Shown: one piece after another, positions 32,468-42,800 of the stretch | Numbering within the stretch: position 1 is the first letter of the stretch | Layout of the letters: each line of letters begins with the position of its first letter | Virus record (IMG/VR): IMGVR_UViG_3300044910_000229 | Span: 1 to 48,956 of that record | From: a virus | DNA length: 48,956 bases | Strand: one strand, 5' to 3' | Program-made: the position numbers and the translations under genes | Notes under the pieces: model-generated | Databases searched by the model: none | What the model saw: only the letters and a program-made list of their open reading frames with translations | Told to the model about the DNA's origin: nothing

Positions 32468-33675
32468 AATCCGTACCTCGCTTTAGTTGCATAAAAAATT
32501 TGATTAAGTTCTGCAAGTGATAACTGTCTATTATAAATCATTGCCGCTCCGATACTTCCTTTAAACCATCTACCAAAGTAATCAGTAGATCCGATAGTTA
32601 AATGAGAACTTGCAAGATTTAATGGAGTAGCATAACTTGACGAACTGCCAGTTACTGAATTTATACCAGATGAATTACCACAGTATAATGTTGTATTGTT
32701 TACAACACCGTCTCCTAATGTAGTTATTGCAACCATATTCCATTCTGCCTTATTTACAACTACTGTAGATGGAGTGTAATCATTATTCCAATATGCAGAA
32801 GTAGCGTAAAAGGTGGATCCGCTAGTATTAATTGACAGCAATGCCCCGCCTGATGCAGATCTAGCACCGTAAGCGATTAGACCGGTATATGCATCAGCAT
32901 TAACTTGTGTAGTATCTGGTTTACACCAACATATCATAGTGCGATTTGATGATCCTAATGGTAGATTTACAGGAGTAAGTGAATAAATTGCACTACTCGT
33001 ACCATTAAAACTAAACGATCCATCACTTGCAAAAGTTACATTTGATGTTAATGTAGTATTACCTGTTATATCTAAAAATGCTTGTGTTGTAGAACGAGCA
33101 CCTGATACAAATGGAGTTGCATATGACCCAGATTCTAATTGAAATCCACAAAAATCTATAACATATCCACCGGTTGTTGCACCAGAGTGTATGATAAAAA
33201 TATCTAATCCGCTGTTAGTAGCATCACCGGTTAAAGTATATCTTTTCCATGAACTTGTAAAAGTTGGATTCCAATCACCTGTTGGTGTAATATCACTTAT
33301 ACCAGATTTACGCCAAATTTGTGCTAGACTTAATCCAGCAGATGGAGCTGCAACTATTCTAGCATAATATGAAAATGTATAAGTTCCGGTAGTTAAATTT
33401 GTGCCAGGTATAGTTATTGACCAATATTTGTAACCAGTTGACCCTGACGAATATCTTAACACGCCGGGAGAGTTAATTGGATTAGACACACTAGTTACAT
33501 ACGAATATGTGTGCGTACTTGTAGCATCGTAATTATACGATGGCATTGAAAATGCAGAACCGGTATAATTTGCATACGGATAAGTTACATAATTTGTAGT
33601 AGGAGCACCTTTATATGATTTTGCAGTATTAGACGGATCTAAATAGAATGCCAATCCATTAGTTACTATACTCAT
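32464..33675 (-). CDS. LamG/concanavalin-like fibre protein, paralogue 2
   Basis: The protein has 403 residues with the same plan as its neighbours: an opening IVTNGLAFYLDPSNTAKSY, a first jelly roll to about residue 190 (TYTFSYYARIVAAP, IDFCGFQLESGSYATPF), and a second LamG-like domain (SNRTMICWCKPDTTQ, NKAEWNMVAITTLGD, HLTIGSTDYFGRWFKGSIG) ending in AMIYNRQLSLAELNQIF. The ATG overlaps the stop of paralogue 3, and the stop overlaps the ATG of paralogue 1. Sequence has drifted well away from the other two, so the triplication is old. Confidence 0.85.
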   Translation of the reverse strand: MSIVTNGLAFYLDPSNTAKSYKGAPTTNYVTYPYANYTGSAFSMPSYNYDATSTHTYSYVTSVSNPINSPGVLRYSSGSTGYKYWSITIPGTNLTTGTYTFSYYARIVAAPSAGLSLAQIWRKSGISDITPTGDWNPTFTSSWKRYTLTGDATNSGLDIFIIHSGATTGGYVIDFCGFQLESGSYATPFVSGARSTTQAFLDITGNTTLTSNVTFASDGSFSFNGTSSAIYSLTPVNLPLGSSNRTMICWCKPDTTQVNADAYTGLIAYGARSASGGALLSINTSGSTFYATSAYWNNDYTPSTVVVNKAEWNMVAITTLGDGVVNNTTLYCGNSSGINSVTGSSSSYATPLNLASSHLTIGSTDYFGRWFKGSIGAAMIYNRQLSLAELNQIFYATKARYGL

Positions 33676-34901
33676 ATTCCGTATCTCCCTCTAATTGCAT
33701 TAAAGTTTTGTTGTACTTCAGTTGCGGTTAATGCTTTATTATAAATTCTAGTTGCAGAAATTCTACCAGTAAAGTTTGTAGCAGCACTTGGTGTAGATCC
33801 TAACATACCAATGGTTGTCACTGCAGCAGTATTTGTTATAGACCCCGTAGATGAATCTGATGACACAAATGCTCCGTTACGATACAAAGATACATTGTAT
33901 CCGTCATAAGTTCCTACAATATGATGCCATGAATTAAGTGATATTACCGAACTTATAATCGTAGTGTACCCAGTACCAGTACCTGCACCTGCAACAAACC
34001 GTTCAAATGCAAAGTTTGTATCAGTAGTAGCACTACCATGGAATAATAAGTTATATCCATCTCTACCAGGTCCTGGATTGCTTTCTCTACAAATAATTCC
34101 AGGAAATCCGCCTGCACCTGGATTAGTTGTTGGATAAACCCATGCTTCAAATGAACATGGTAACACACCTAAAAACTGTAAATTTGAAACAGATGCTAAA
34201 CTAATGTAATGTGATGATTCTGCGGTATAAGTTAAGTAGCCTGCTGCGCTGTAAATTGGATTATTAGTAAGTGTTCCGTTATTAGAGGTATTACTAGTGT
34301 CAGTTACTAAGACATTATTAACATTTGTATTTGGATTAAATGCAGTCATACTAGAACTACGTTCTAATTGCAATCCATCCCACCACATAGTAATACCTGT
34401 GCCGCTAGTGTCTGTGCCATCTAATCTACACTGAACATATGCAGTTGATGCATTTGAAAACGTAGAGGTGTACGATATTCTAGTCCAATTAGTAGTAACA
34501 GCTAATCCTGCTGTTCCAGCTGCAATATAACTTCCACTTGAATTTGCCTCCATTATAAAAAGTTGACAAGTTGTAGAAACACTAGCTTTAACCCAAACAC
34601 TAACTGTCCAAGTTTGTCCATTTGCTGCTGGCGCCATATTCCAAGTTGATGTATTGTAGGTTGGAATGTATGGATCATTACCTGTAATTACCATCTTTAA
34701 TGGTCTATTTAAATTACCAACTGGAGATCTAGTTGTAGTATCAACTGATAGAGTACAGTTGTAACCAGTAGGAGTATTAATCCAAGAATATAAATCTAGT
34801 GGTTTTGGATGTACATTTGGACTATAACTTTTTTGGTTTGCAATATCAAAATTACAAACCAACCCGTTAGTAACAATTTGTGGATTATAACTAACTCCCA
34901 T
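33672..34901 (-). CDS. LamG/concanavalin-like fibre protein, paralogue 3
   Basis: The protein has 409 residues: the opening NPQIVTNGLVCNFDIANQKSY, a first jelly roll (TWTVSVWVKASVSTTCQLFI, MWWDGLQLERSSSMTAFNP), then a LamG_3-like domain (LPCSFEAWVYPTTNPGAGG, LNSWHHIVGTYDGYNVSLYR, VTTIGMLGSTPSAATNFTG) and the closing ATRIYNKALTATEVQQNFNA. It is first in the three-gene LamG set. This is a likely sugar-binding adhesin without catalytic residues that I can point to. Confidence 0.85.
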   Translation of the reverse strand: MGVSYNPQIVTNGLVCNFDIANQKSYSPNVHPKPLDLYSWINTPTGYNCTLSVDTTTRSPVGNLNRPLKMVITGNDPYIPTYNTSTWNMAPAANGQTWTVSVWVKASVSTTCQLFIMEANSSGSYIAAGTAGLAVTTNWTRISYTSTFSNASTAYVQCRLDGTDTSGTGITMWWDGLQLERSSSMTAFNPNTNVNNVLVTDTSNTSNNGTLTNNPIYSAAGYLTYTAESSHYISLASVSNLQFLGVLPCSFEAWVYPTTNPGAGGFPGIICRESNPGPGRDGYNLLFHGSATTDTNFAFERFVAGAGTGTGYTTIISSVISLNSWHHIVGTYDGYNVSLYRNGAFVSSDSSTGSITNTAAVTTIGMLGSTPSAATNFTGRISATRIYNKALTATEVQQNFNAIRGRYGI

Positions 34902-34903
34902 AA

Positions 34904-37456
34904 TTAAAATTCCACAATTAATTTTTCAACATCTTTACGTTCTGCAAACACAGTATAGAAACAGTTGATATTATTTCCACCAACAATTACTGTATTATCT
35001 ACAATATCTTCAACCCATAAATCTTGTGATTTACCAATAGCAGTTAAGTTTACTGTAATAGTATCTTCATGGACCAATTCAGTCCAATAATCTGGTAATT
35101 CTATAACATTAGAATCTTTTAATCTACCACGAATATACACACCATTTTCTGGTCCCTCTAAACTACCATAACGTAGTTTCATATCTGGTTTAGTTGGATG
35201 GTCAATTACGAATGATTTAGTAGTAGCAGCAAATGAACCGTTTACTTGAAGTTTGTAGTTAACAGTTGCCCCAGTTCCAATACCAACATTACCTGTTGTA
35301 GTAATACGCATCCATTCATTTATAGCATATATATTTCCAAATACTATCGGTGCTGCAGATCCACTAGAAAGTATAGCACCGGATTGTATATAATTAGTAC
35401 CACTAGTCGCCATTATTCTAAGCATAGAATTAGCATCTTGTATTATTTGGGTAGTATCAGCTGCTGTATATACATGTAACTTTGCAGATGGACTAGTTGT
35501 TCCAATACCAACATTACCGGCAGAATCAATACGCATACGTTCAGTTGATACACCTGACGAGTTGGAAGTTACAAATGCTAATCTGCCAGGCACAACTCCG
35601 GTGCTAACAGTGCCATCAACTGAGCCTCTAACATACGCTGCAGTAACAAAGTTAGTAGCATCGTCTCCAAAAAACCCAATTTCACCTATAGAATCGTTAA
35701 CAACTACTGCTGCTCGTGTACCAACTGCAGCGCCTCTAGATTTACCAAGAATTAACGCGGGTGGAAATGCATTAGCACTCCATCTTGTTGAATTTACATA
35801 TGAGCTGGAACTAGTACCATGCACTTGCAATCCTGCAACACCGGCCACAGTGTATGCTGTAGAAGTACCAATTAGTACGTTACCGCTAGAATCAATACGC
35901 ATGCGTTCAGAAACGGCTTGTGGCGATACTGTACTATTTCCAGTTCCCCAAGCTATACCGCCTGGATTTCCGTTACCGTTAAATTGCTGCCATGCCATCC
36001 AGGTAGTATCAATTTTTTGCTGCAATCGCGTACCAACTGTAGTCCAATCTGTACCGGCTGCATCTCTAAAATGTGAGATATCAAGTAGACCACCGTTACC
36101 AGAATATGTACTAAAAAATCTTGCTGCAATCTCTTGACTACCTAGTGTGCCACCTAATGCTGTATTATTTGCTTGAAAACCAATATTACTAACCCATCTA
36201 TTTTCAGCAAATGTCCAGTATAATGTCTTATCAGCTGCAGCTTTTATAGTAATACCGGCACCGTTTGCAGTTACGTCACTATTTCCAGTAGTTGTAATAT
36301 TAGTAACTGTACCTGCAGTTGGCGTAGTTCCACCGGTTACGGTGTACGTAATACTAGTTGAACTAACAATAGTAGCAACGGCAATAGAAGTCGGTGATCC
36401 GCCGTATAACGTTCCAGTTCCTGCGGTTGCAGAAATTGATGAACCTGGAATTAATCCAGAAGTAGTTGTCATATTTGTGATAGTAGCAGTCCATGGTCCA
36501 GTTCCGGTAATAGAACCAACTGTACCAGTAGTACTTATTGTTCCTGATGTAACTGCACCAAGTTCAATATTTTTATCATCAATTGATAATGTTGTTGAAT
36601 TAATGCTAGTTGTAGTACCATTAACTGTTAAGTTTCCAGAAATAACGGTATCACCGGTAACGGTTAACGTTCCGGTAACAGTTGGACTAACAGACAACAC
36701 AGCAGACCCGGTTCCAGTAGTACTAGTTGCTCCGCCTACTATCCAACTTTTCGCACCGGTTGATGAAACATAATACTGGCTTTGCGGAATATTTACCTGT
36801 CCTGGTAACCATTTAAACGAACTGTCGTCACCATTTCTTGCAGCAATACATATCCATCCTGGACCCGGAACCCAAGTTGAGTTTTGATAACTTACGACTC
36901 TAAACTTTGTTTGGTCCGATGTTGCTGACTGGCCTTCAGTAATTTGATAATAAAGTGCTTCCCATGCAAGTAACGGAATACCATTAGATGTACAAGTGGT
37001 TGTAGTGGTAACATTGCTTGGATTATAATATACAACTGTTCCCGAAATTGGACAACTTATGTCAAAAAAACCACTTGCGCTTTCTTCTGGCATTTCAACC
37101 GGAATAGCAATAACCCTAGTTGACCACAAAATATTAGTAGTTGTAGTTGTAACAGTACCGCCACCTTGTAACGCATATTGTGCAGTAAGATTTTTCCAAT
37201 CAACTACTAAACTTCCGCTAGCAGTAGCAAACGATGTTGCTTGTAATGTCCCAGTACTTGGAGTATATTTTAATTTTGATAACGACGTTTTAACTAACGC
37301 ACCGTTAGTTGGATCTGTAAACAACGGATAACACGACGAAGTAGTTGCATTATCATCAGTAAGAGATAATGCATCTTGAAATGCCATTTTGCCTAAATCA
37401 GAATTTGTTGGGATTTGGTTGGGTTTAGTGCCAAGCAAATTTAACAATTTAGACAT
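34904..37456 (-). CDS. Long tail fibre protein, 850 residues
   Basis: The N-terminus LLGTKPNQIPTNSDLGKMAF is shared with the 693-residue fibre and is probably the virion attachment tag. The middle holds the phage fibre module GNLTVNGTTTSINSTTLSID with DDKNIELG (about 275-300), then ERMRIDSSGNVLIGTST and ERMRIDSAGNVGIGTTSP repeats typical of beta-helical fibre stalks. The last 105 residues (KSFVIDHPTKPDMKLRYGSL, then EGPENGVYIRGRLKD to the end) are a conserved C-terminal domain of marine phage fibres, possibly a trimerising or chaperone cap. No signal peptide. The 107-residue gene ends at the same base where this one starts. Confidence 0.87.
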   Translation of the reverse strand: MSKLLNLLGTKPNQIPTNSDLGKMAFQDALSLTDDNATTSSCYPLFTDPTNGALVKTSLSKLKYTPSTGTLQATSFATASGSLVVDWKNLTAQYALQGGGTVTTTTTNILWSTRVIAIPVEMPEESASGFFDISCPISGTVVYYNPSNVTTTTTCTSNGIPLLAWEALYYQITEGQSATSDQTKFRVVSYQNSTWVPGPGWICIAARNGDDSSFKWLPGQVNIPQSQYYVSSTGAKSWIVGGATSTTGTGSAVLSVSPTVTGTLTVTGDTVISGNLTVNGTTTSINSTTLSIDDKNIELGAVTSGTISTTGTVGSITGTGPWTATITNMTTTSGLIPGSSISATAGTGTLYGGSPTSIAVATIVSSTSITYTVTGGTTPTAGTVTNITTTGNSDVTANGAGITIKAAADKTLYWTFAENRWVSNIGFQANNTALGGTLGSQEIAARFFSTYSGNGGLLDISHFRDAAGTDWTTVGTRLQQKIDTTWMAWQQFNGNGNPGGIAWGTGNSTVSPQAVSERMRIDSSGNVLIGTSTAYTVAGVAGLQVHGTSSSSYVNSTRWSANAFPPALILGKSRGAAVGTRAAVVVNDSIGEIGFFGDDATNFVTAAYVRGSVDGTVSTGVVPGRLAFVTSNSSGVSTERMRIDSAGNVGIGTTSPSAKLHVYTAADTTQIIQDANSMLRIMATSGTNYIQSGAILSSGSAAPIVFGNIYAINEWMRITTTGNVGIGTGATVNYKLQVNGSFAATTKSFVIDHPTKPDMKLRYGSLEGPENGVYIRGRLKDSNVIELPDYWTELVHEDTITVNLTAIGKSQDLWVEDIVDNTVIVGGNNINCFYTVFAERKDVEKLIVEF

Positions 37457-37779
37457 TATTCACCCGCCCATTTTCTATGTGGAGTAGTTGGAGCATCTAT
37501 AAGTGGTAACGCTGCTTCTTGCGCTGCAGTTAATTCTGCTTTTGCATTTGCATGCCACCCGTCAATTGGTAACATTTCAGGATATTGTATCCCATCTTCT
37601 GTTTTTAATGCGTTACCAGTTGGTTTATAAATTAACCCAATTACGTCTAAAATAATAGTTGGTACAAACTGTGTATCACTTTTAGTACCATAAACGGGTT
37701 GAATAGATCCTAGGCCTGCGCTAATTAATGTTTCTTCTAACTCAGCTTGATCGGTAAATTTTAAATAATAATTTTTCAT
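37456..37779 (-). CDS. Small conserved fibre-associated protein
   Basis: The protein has 107 residues. The plan MKNYYLKFTDQAELEETLI, GLIYKPTGNALKTEDG, LPIDGWHANAKAELT and the terminal TTPHRKWAGE matches small proteins encoded within or after tail-fibre clusters of many phages; their function is not known to me. AAAGGA precedes the ATG, and its end overlaps the start of the 850-residue fibre by one base (TAATG), so translation is coupled. It may be a fibre assembly factor or a minor tail protein. Confidence 0.78.
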   Translation of the reverse strand: MKNYYLKFTDQAELEETLISAGLGSIQPVYGTKSDTQFVPTIILDVIGLIYKPTGNALKTEDGIQYPEMLPIDGWHANAKAELTAAQEAALPLIDAPTTPHRKWAGE

Positions 37780-37790
37780 GTTGTGTTCCT

Positions 37791-39872
37791 TTAAAGTGTA
37801 AGTGTTTGTAATTCAGTATTACTTAGTCGTTTTGGATAATAGGCAATTTTTGCAATTTGTCCATTTAGCACACCGTAAATAGTTGTTGAATAACCAATTG
37901 TTAATTTATGAACAACAGGCGGAATTTGTCCAGCACTATCAGTAACTATATCGTAGTTATTTAACGAATGTGCAAAATTATCAGTTTTATAACCATACGC
38001 AGTTTTATTTACTGAAGTTAGTGATATCGTACCGGAATACATATCTGCATTTGTTATACCACCTGGGATATGTGTTCCGCATGTTACATAATTTATGCTA
38101 GTCTGAAGTAATTGATAATGATTGTAGTTCCAGTCATTTAAATAATTTAGTTCAGTAATAGTTGGGTAATTTGCAGTTGCAGTAATAGCGTATGGACGAC
38201 TAAATGACGTTACAATAGTTCCTTCAGATTGTTTATACCAGCTAGAAAAGTTAGTACCTGATATTAATGGTTGATCTGCGACACGAGTAACTGACGTAGT
38301 TGCAAATACTGTATCAGCAACTCTTGATGAAGTGCCAGTTGCTACATTTGGAATATAACTCGACACCCGATATGAATTTTCTTCAAATTGCGCACCCCAT
38401 GCATACACATAATCAGATGTAGTATTACTTGTTCCTTGGTCTCTTACATATATTCTGTATATAACAGTAGTTGACGCATTACCAGCTAATGATGTGCTAA
38501 GCCTAACCCAGCCGTTAAAAGATGGGATTGCAGAATATGCAAAACAACCGGTAGAATCTATAACTGTATTAGTATCAAAATTATACGTTAGTACTGATTG
38601 GGTAAATGGAGTCGAATTAAATAAATTTACAGTAACGACAGGCACACTGCCTCTTTTTACATAAACTGACCAAGTATTTGAAGTACGATTTGCAGTTATA
38701 GATAAAGATTGACCAACATATCCGGTATTTACAGTACTAGCTAAAGTAGTTTGTATTTTATCAGCAGTTTGAGAGCCATCAGGTGATATAATTTGATTTG
38801 CAGTTACTGAGACATTAGCTCCGCCTGTAGTCCATGCACCGTTAGAAAAATCTTCACTATACGTAGCTGAATTTGTACTAGCCGCTTCTATTAATATTCT
38901 AGAACCTAACCCTAAATTATTGGGATTATAATCGTACCGTGCTACTCCAGATGCAGCAGTTGTCATATATCCATTCGATCCAAAATACGTTGCAGTAGAA
39001 GCTCTTGATGAAAATGTCAAATAATTCGGTATATAACTAGTTGCAAATGAATTAACTTCTACTTGAGCACCCCAAATGTAAATACTAGATATGTTATCAC
39101 CGGTATAAGTATTAGCTAAATCTTTAATTAATGTAATCTGCATGGTGTTAGTAGTGTTCACTGCTGCTTTAGTAGTAGTAATCGAGCATCTATACCACCC
39201 ATTTCCTACTGGTGTAATAGTTGATGTTGGTGCAGTATAATCTGCACTTGCTGCATCTGCATTTAATATAGTACCTGTTTGTAAGTCAAATCTTACACCA
39301 GTTGAAGCACTAACAAAATTGCTCATTGTTATTTCAAATTGAGGTCTAGAAGATGCTACTAATTTAGCATACACTGACGCAGTAACAGTTTCGTTTGATC
39401 CGGATCTAGTAAGGTAAATATAATGGCCAACTGACGCAGTGCTATCTTCAACTAACATATCAGCTGTCCAAAATCCATCAGGCGCTAATGCAACATTAGA
39501 AATAACTCGCAAGTTATGAGTAGTCCATGCATTAAAATCTTCACTTATAGTTACTACATTAGTACGTTGTTCTTCAACTAATAATCCAAGAGATTCACCA
39601 GTAACCGGATTATGATCAAAACGAGGAATTCCGCTTGCAGCTATTTTTAAAATACCATCATCGTCATAATATGATCCTATAGATGCTCTAGTAAACGTAA
39701 TCCTAGGATCAAGCATTTTAGAATTTGCAAAGTCTAAATTTAATGTTGGAATAACAGACGAGCGTGTTATGTCTCCTAAATCAGGGACATAATTATCAGC
39801 ATCTTCATATGCCATTGTTCCTAAATCAGCATTTGTTGGTATTTGATTTGGATTTGTTCCTATTAATCCCAT
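37791..39872 (-). CDS. Tail fibre with tandem carbohydrate-binding-like modules, 693 residues
   Basis: The N-terminal tag LIGTNPNQIPTNADLGTMAY is shared with the 850-residue fibre. Two similar modules follow. The first starts with ITFTRASIGSYYDDDGILK and GLLVEEQRTNVVTISEDFNA (about 55-115), the second with RASTATYFGSNGYM and LIEAASTNSATYSEDFSNG (about 290-350); each continues into a jelly-roll half ending in WGAQVEVNSFATSYIPN or WGAQFEENSYRVSSYIPN. A last domain begins at FSSWYKQSEGTIVTSF and ends with IAKIAYYPKRLSNTELQ. Such EEQRTN modules are frequent in phage fibres and are thought to bind sugars. AAGGA precedes the ATG. Confidence 0.86.
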   Translation of the reverse strand: MGLIGTNPNQIPTNADLGTMAYEDADNYVPDLGDITRSSVIPTLNLDFANSKMLDPRITFTRASIGSYYDDDGILKIAASGIPRFDHNPVTGESLGLLVEEQRTNVVTISEDFNAWTTHNLRVISNVALAPDGFWTADMLVEDSTASVGHYIYLTRSGSNETVTASVYAKLVASSRPQFEITMSNFVSASTGVRFDLQTGTILNADAASADYTAPTSTITPVGNGWYRCSITTTKAAVNTTNTMQITLIKDLANTYTGDNISSIYIWGAQVEVNSFATSYIPNYLTFSSRASTATYFGSNGYMTTAASGVARYDYNPNNLGLGSRILIEAASTNSATYSEDFSNGAWTTGGANVSVTANQIISPDGSQTADKIQTTLASTVNTGYVGQSLSITANRTSNTWSVYVKRGSVPVVTVNLFNSTPFTQSVLTYNFDTNTVIDSTGCFAYSAIPSFNGWVRLSTSLAGNASTTVIYRIYVRDQGTSNTTSDYVYAWGAQFEENSYRVSSYIPNVATGTSSRVADTVFATTSVTRVADQPLISGTNFSSWYKQSEGTIVTSFSRPYAITATANYPTITELNYLNDWNYNHYQLLQTSINYVTCGTHIPGGITNADMYSGTISLTSVNKTAYGYKTDNFAHSLNNYDIVTDSAGQIPPVVHKLTIGYSTTIYGVLNGQIAKIAYYPKRLSNTELQTLTL

Positions 39873-39882
39873 ATATTTTTCC

Positions 39883-42800
39883 TTATTGTGTTGTTATAGA
39901 TTGCAATTCAGCATTTGTTAAGCGTTTTGGGTAATATGCTAGTTTGAGTATGTGTAAGTTTTGATTAGATCCGATTAACATTCTACTCATACCTTGTCCA
40001 ACCGCAGCAGACGTATCAGTTTCAACTGTGTTACCAGAAACTGAAAGTGCAATGTCATTAGTTGCGTATGCAAGTGCGCATGATATTACAGTTTGTGATG
40101 TAACAGCAGTTCCATTTAAATCCCATTGAGAAACACTGTTATTATATCCGTACGAATCAATAACTGCACCGCCGCTACCGCTCACATATCTTAATGAAAT
40201 AAGTGTAATTGCACCGCCTGCACCCGTATCTACCCATGCCATAGTCGGAACCGATACTGCAGTAGTAGTTGACATTAATCTTGAAGTTGCATGCAATGTG
40301 CCTTCATCTTGTCTGTACCAATTTAAAAAGTTAGTGCCTGTCATTGCAGCAAATTCACCAATTCTAGTATATAACGATGCAGAATACAAATCAGCAGATC
40401 GGTTAACAGTACTAGAAGCAGTCTTAATATACGAAGATGCAATTGCTCCGGATTCTACTTGTGCTCCCCAGATAAACAATCCAGAACCAACGGTTCCGAT
40501 ATAATTGTTTAATCCGCCGCCGGCGTTATCCCAATTTACATAATAAAAACTACCATTTGTATTAGTTTTTGTAAATGTTGCACAGCATCTATACCATCCA
40601 TTGCCAACTGCGGTCATAGTTGCCTGTGATGCACCTTGGAATATTGTACCTGCAACTAAATCAAATACAATATATGCTTCGGCATTTGCAGTTACTGAAA
40701 TACAAGTTCGTTCGCCTGCCTTTGCATAAATGCTCGAAGTATATACAGATCCAACTGATACAGTTCCAATTGATTGTACAATTAAATGCTGAATAGCTGA
40801 TCCAGTAACAGTTTCGGTCATTTTATCAGCAGTAGTAGTACCGTCCGGCGCTACTGTTGCATTTGCTGTAAAACTAACTGCGCTAGTTGTCCAGTATGAA
40901 GTATTATCAAATTGTTCACTATAATAAAATAAGTTAGCAGATGAAGTTTCTAACAATAACTTTGGAGCTAATTTTAAATTAGCTGGATTATATGTATACC
41001 GTGCAGCATTTGCTGATGCATATTTAATTAACCCGGTTGAATCATAATATGACCCAAAACTTGCGCGAGATGTAAATGTTTCAGATGACGGAATATAACT
41101 TGACATAAATGGAAATGCTTCAAGTTGCGCACCCCATATGTATATACCACTTGTTCCGTTGCCGGTACCTTGCATTCTACCAATTTGAATTTGATTGTTA
41201 GTCATATCAAAACCACTAGAAAATGTTCTAGTTATATAGCACCGATACCACCCATTTCCTACCGGAACTACACCGTAATCGTCTGGAGATCCGGCAACAT
41301 TTGATTTTCCTCCGGTAGATAAATTAGCTTTAAATTGAATATCACTTGCACCATTAGTAAAAATATCAGGATAAGTTTCAGTAAATTCAGCAGCTTTAGC
41401 ATAATATGATAACGTGTAAGTAGTATTTGCAGATAGTCCGCCATATGATGCCAAGTAGCCGTATGGACTACCACTATTCAATATGATTTTACTAGCAGTA
41501 AATGTGCCGTCTGGAGCAACTGCAGCATTTGGTACTATTGTACAGTTTGCTTTGCCCCACACTGTGTTATCAAAAAACGGTTCAGAACATTTTAATAAAT
41601 TTTGCCGTTGTTCTTCCATTAACAATCCAAGTGATTGTTTAGTAATCGGATCATGATCAAATCTTGGTTGATTAGTTGCTACTACTTCAATTAATCCATC
41701 TTGATTATAGCGTGTTGCAATACTAGCTCTAGCAAATGTAATTCTTTTATCTAATCTTTTAGTATTAGCAAAATTTAATAACAACGATGGTCTAACAGAT
41801 GCTCCGGTATAAGTAAGTCCGGTTGCATCACCTATAAACGCAGCTGCTTTAATTTTTCCGGTTGCTAAAATTGACCATGCATTTGTTAACGTGCTATTTG
41901 TACCCGCAACGGGTGCTGCAACATATAGATTAGCAGCATCGGTAATTGTTATTGCATTTGTGCTTGCAAACGTTGGAGCTGATATCGCGTTAATATAACT
42001 ACTTGCAACTGTACCAGCTAGACTTGATGTATCTGTGTAAGTACGTGCTTGTAATTTTAAATTAACGCCAGCTGTTGTCCATGCTGCAGCACTAATTGCA
42101 GTAGTTGTTGTAGTTATATTACCGTTAATTATTGTTGATAACACAGACGAATTACCAATTGTAACAGTATTTGATCCAGAACCAATTGCATTATAGCCAA
42201 TTACTGTTTCGTTAGTAACACCTGCTGCGGCTGATGCTCGTGTAGTATGGCCAAGATATGTTGAACTGTTTATTGATGTTACTTGTGTATTACCGTTTGT
42301 TAAATATCTCCCAGCGCCATCTCCAATTGCTAAATTGTATGTTCCAGAAGATACGGCATTTAATGCAGCAGCACCAATTGCAATAGTTGGCCCAGTAAGT
42401 GCAGCTTGTGCTGCACCATTACCAATAGCTATATTGTTATCACTAGTTAAATTAGCCTGAAGACTGCTGACACCAATAGCTACATTACTACTACCAGAAG
42501 TGTTACTAAACATACTACTGGTACCAGTAGCTACATTATTACTTCCAGTAGTGTTAGCCTGAAGAGCTCGCTGACCGCTAGCTGTATTGTTTTGGCCAAT
42601 AGTATTAGCATTTAAACTGTATGAACCAATAGATACGTTTGAATCACCTGAAAACAATGTAGCAGGACCAACAAGAAACCCAGATCCAGCGCCACCGATT
42701 AACGATGCAGTTGCAGTCATAACAGTGCTAGTATCTTTAAATCCAGAACCATAGGTAACAAATGTACAAGCAGTCACTGCGCCACCTGATACTGTTATAT

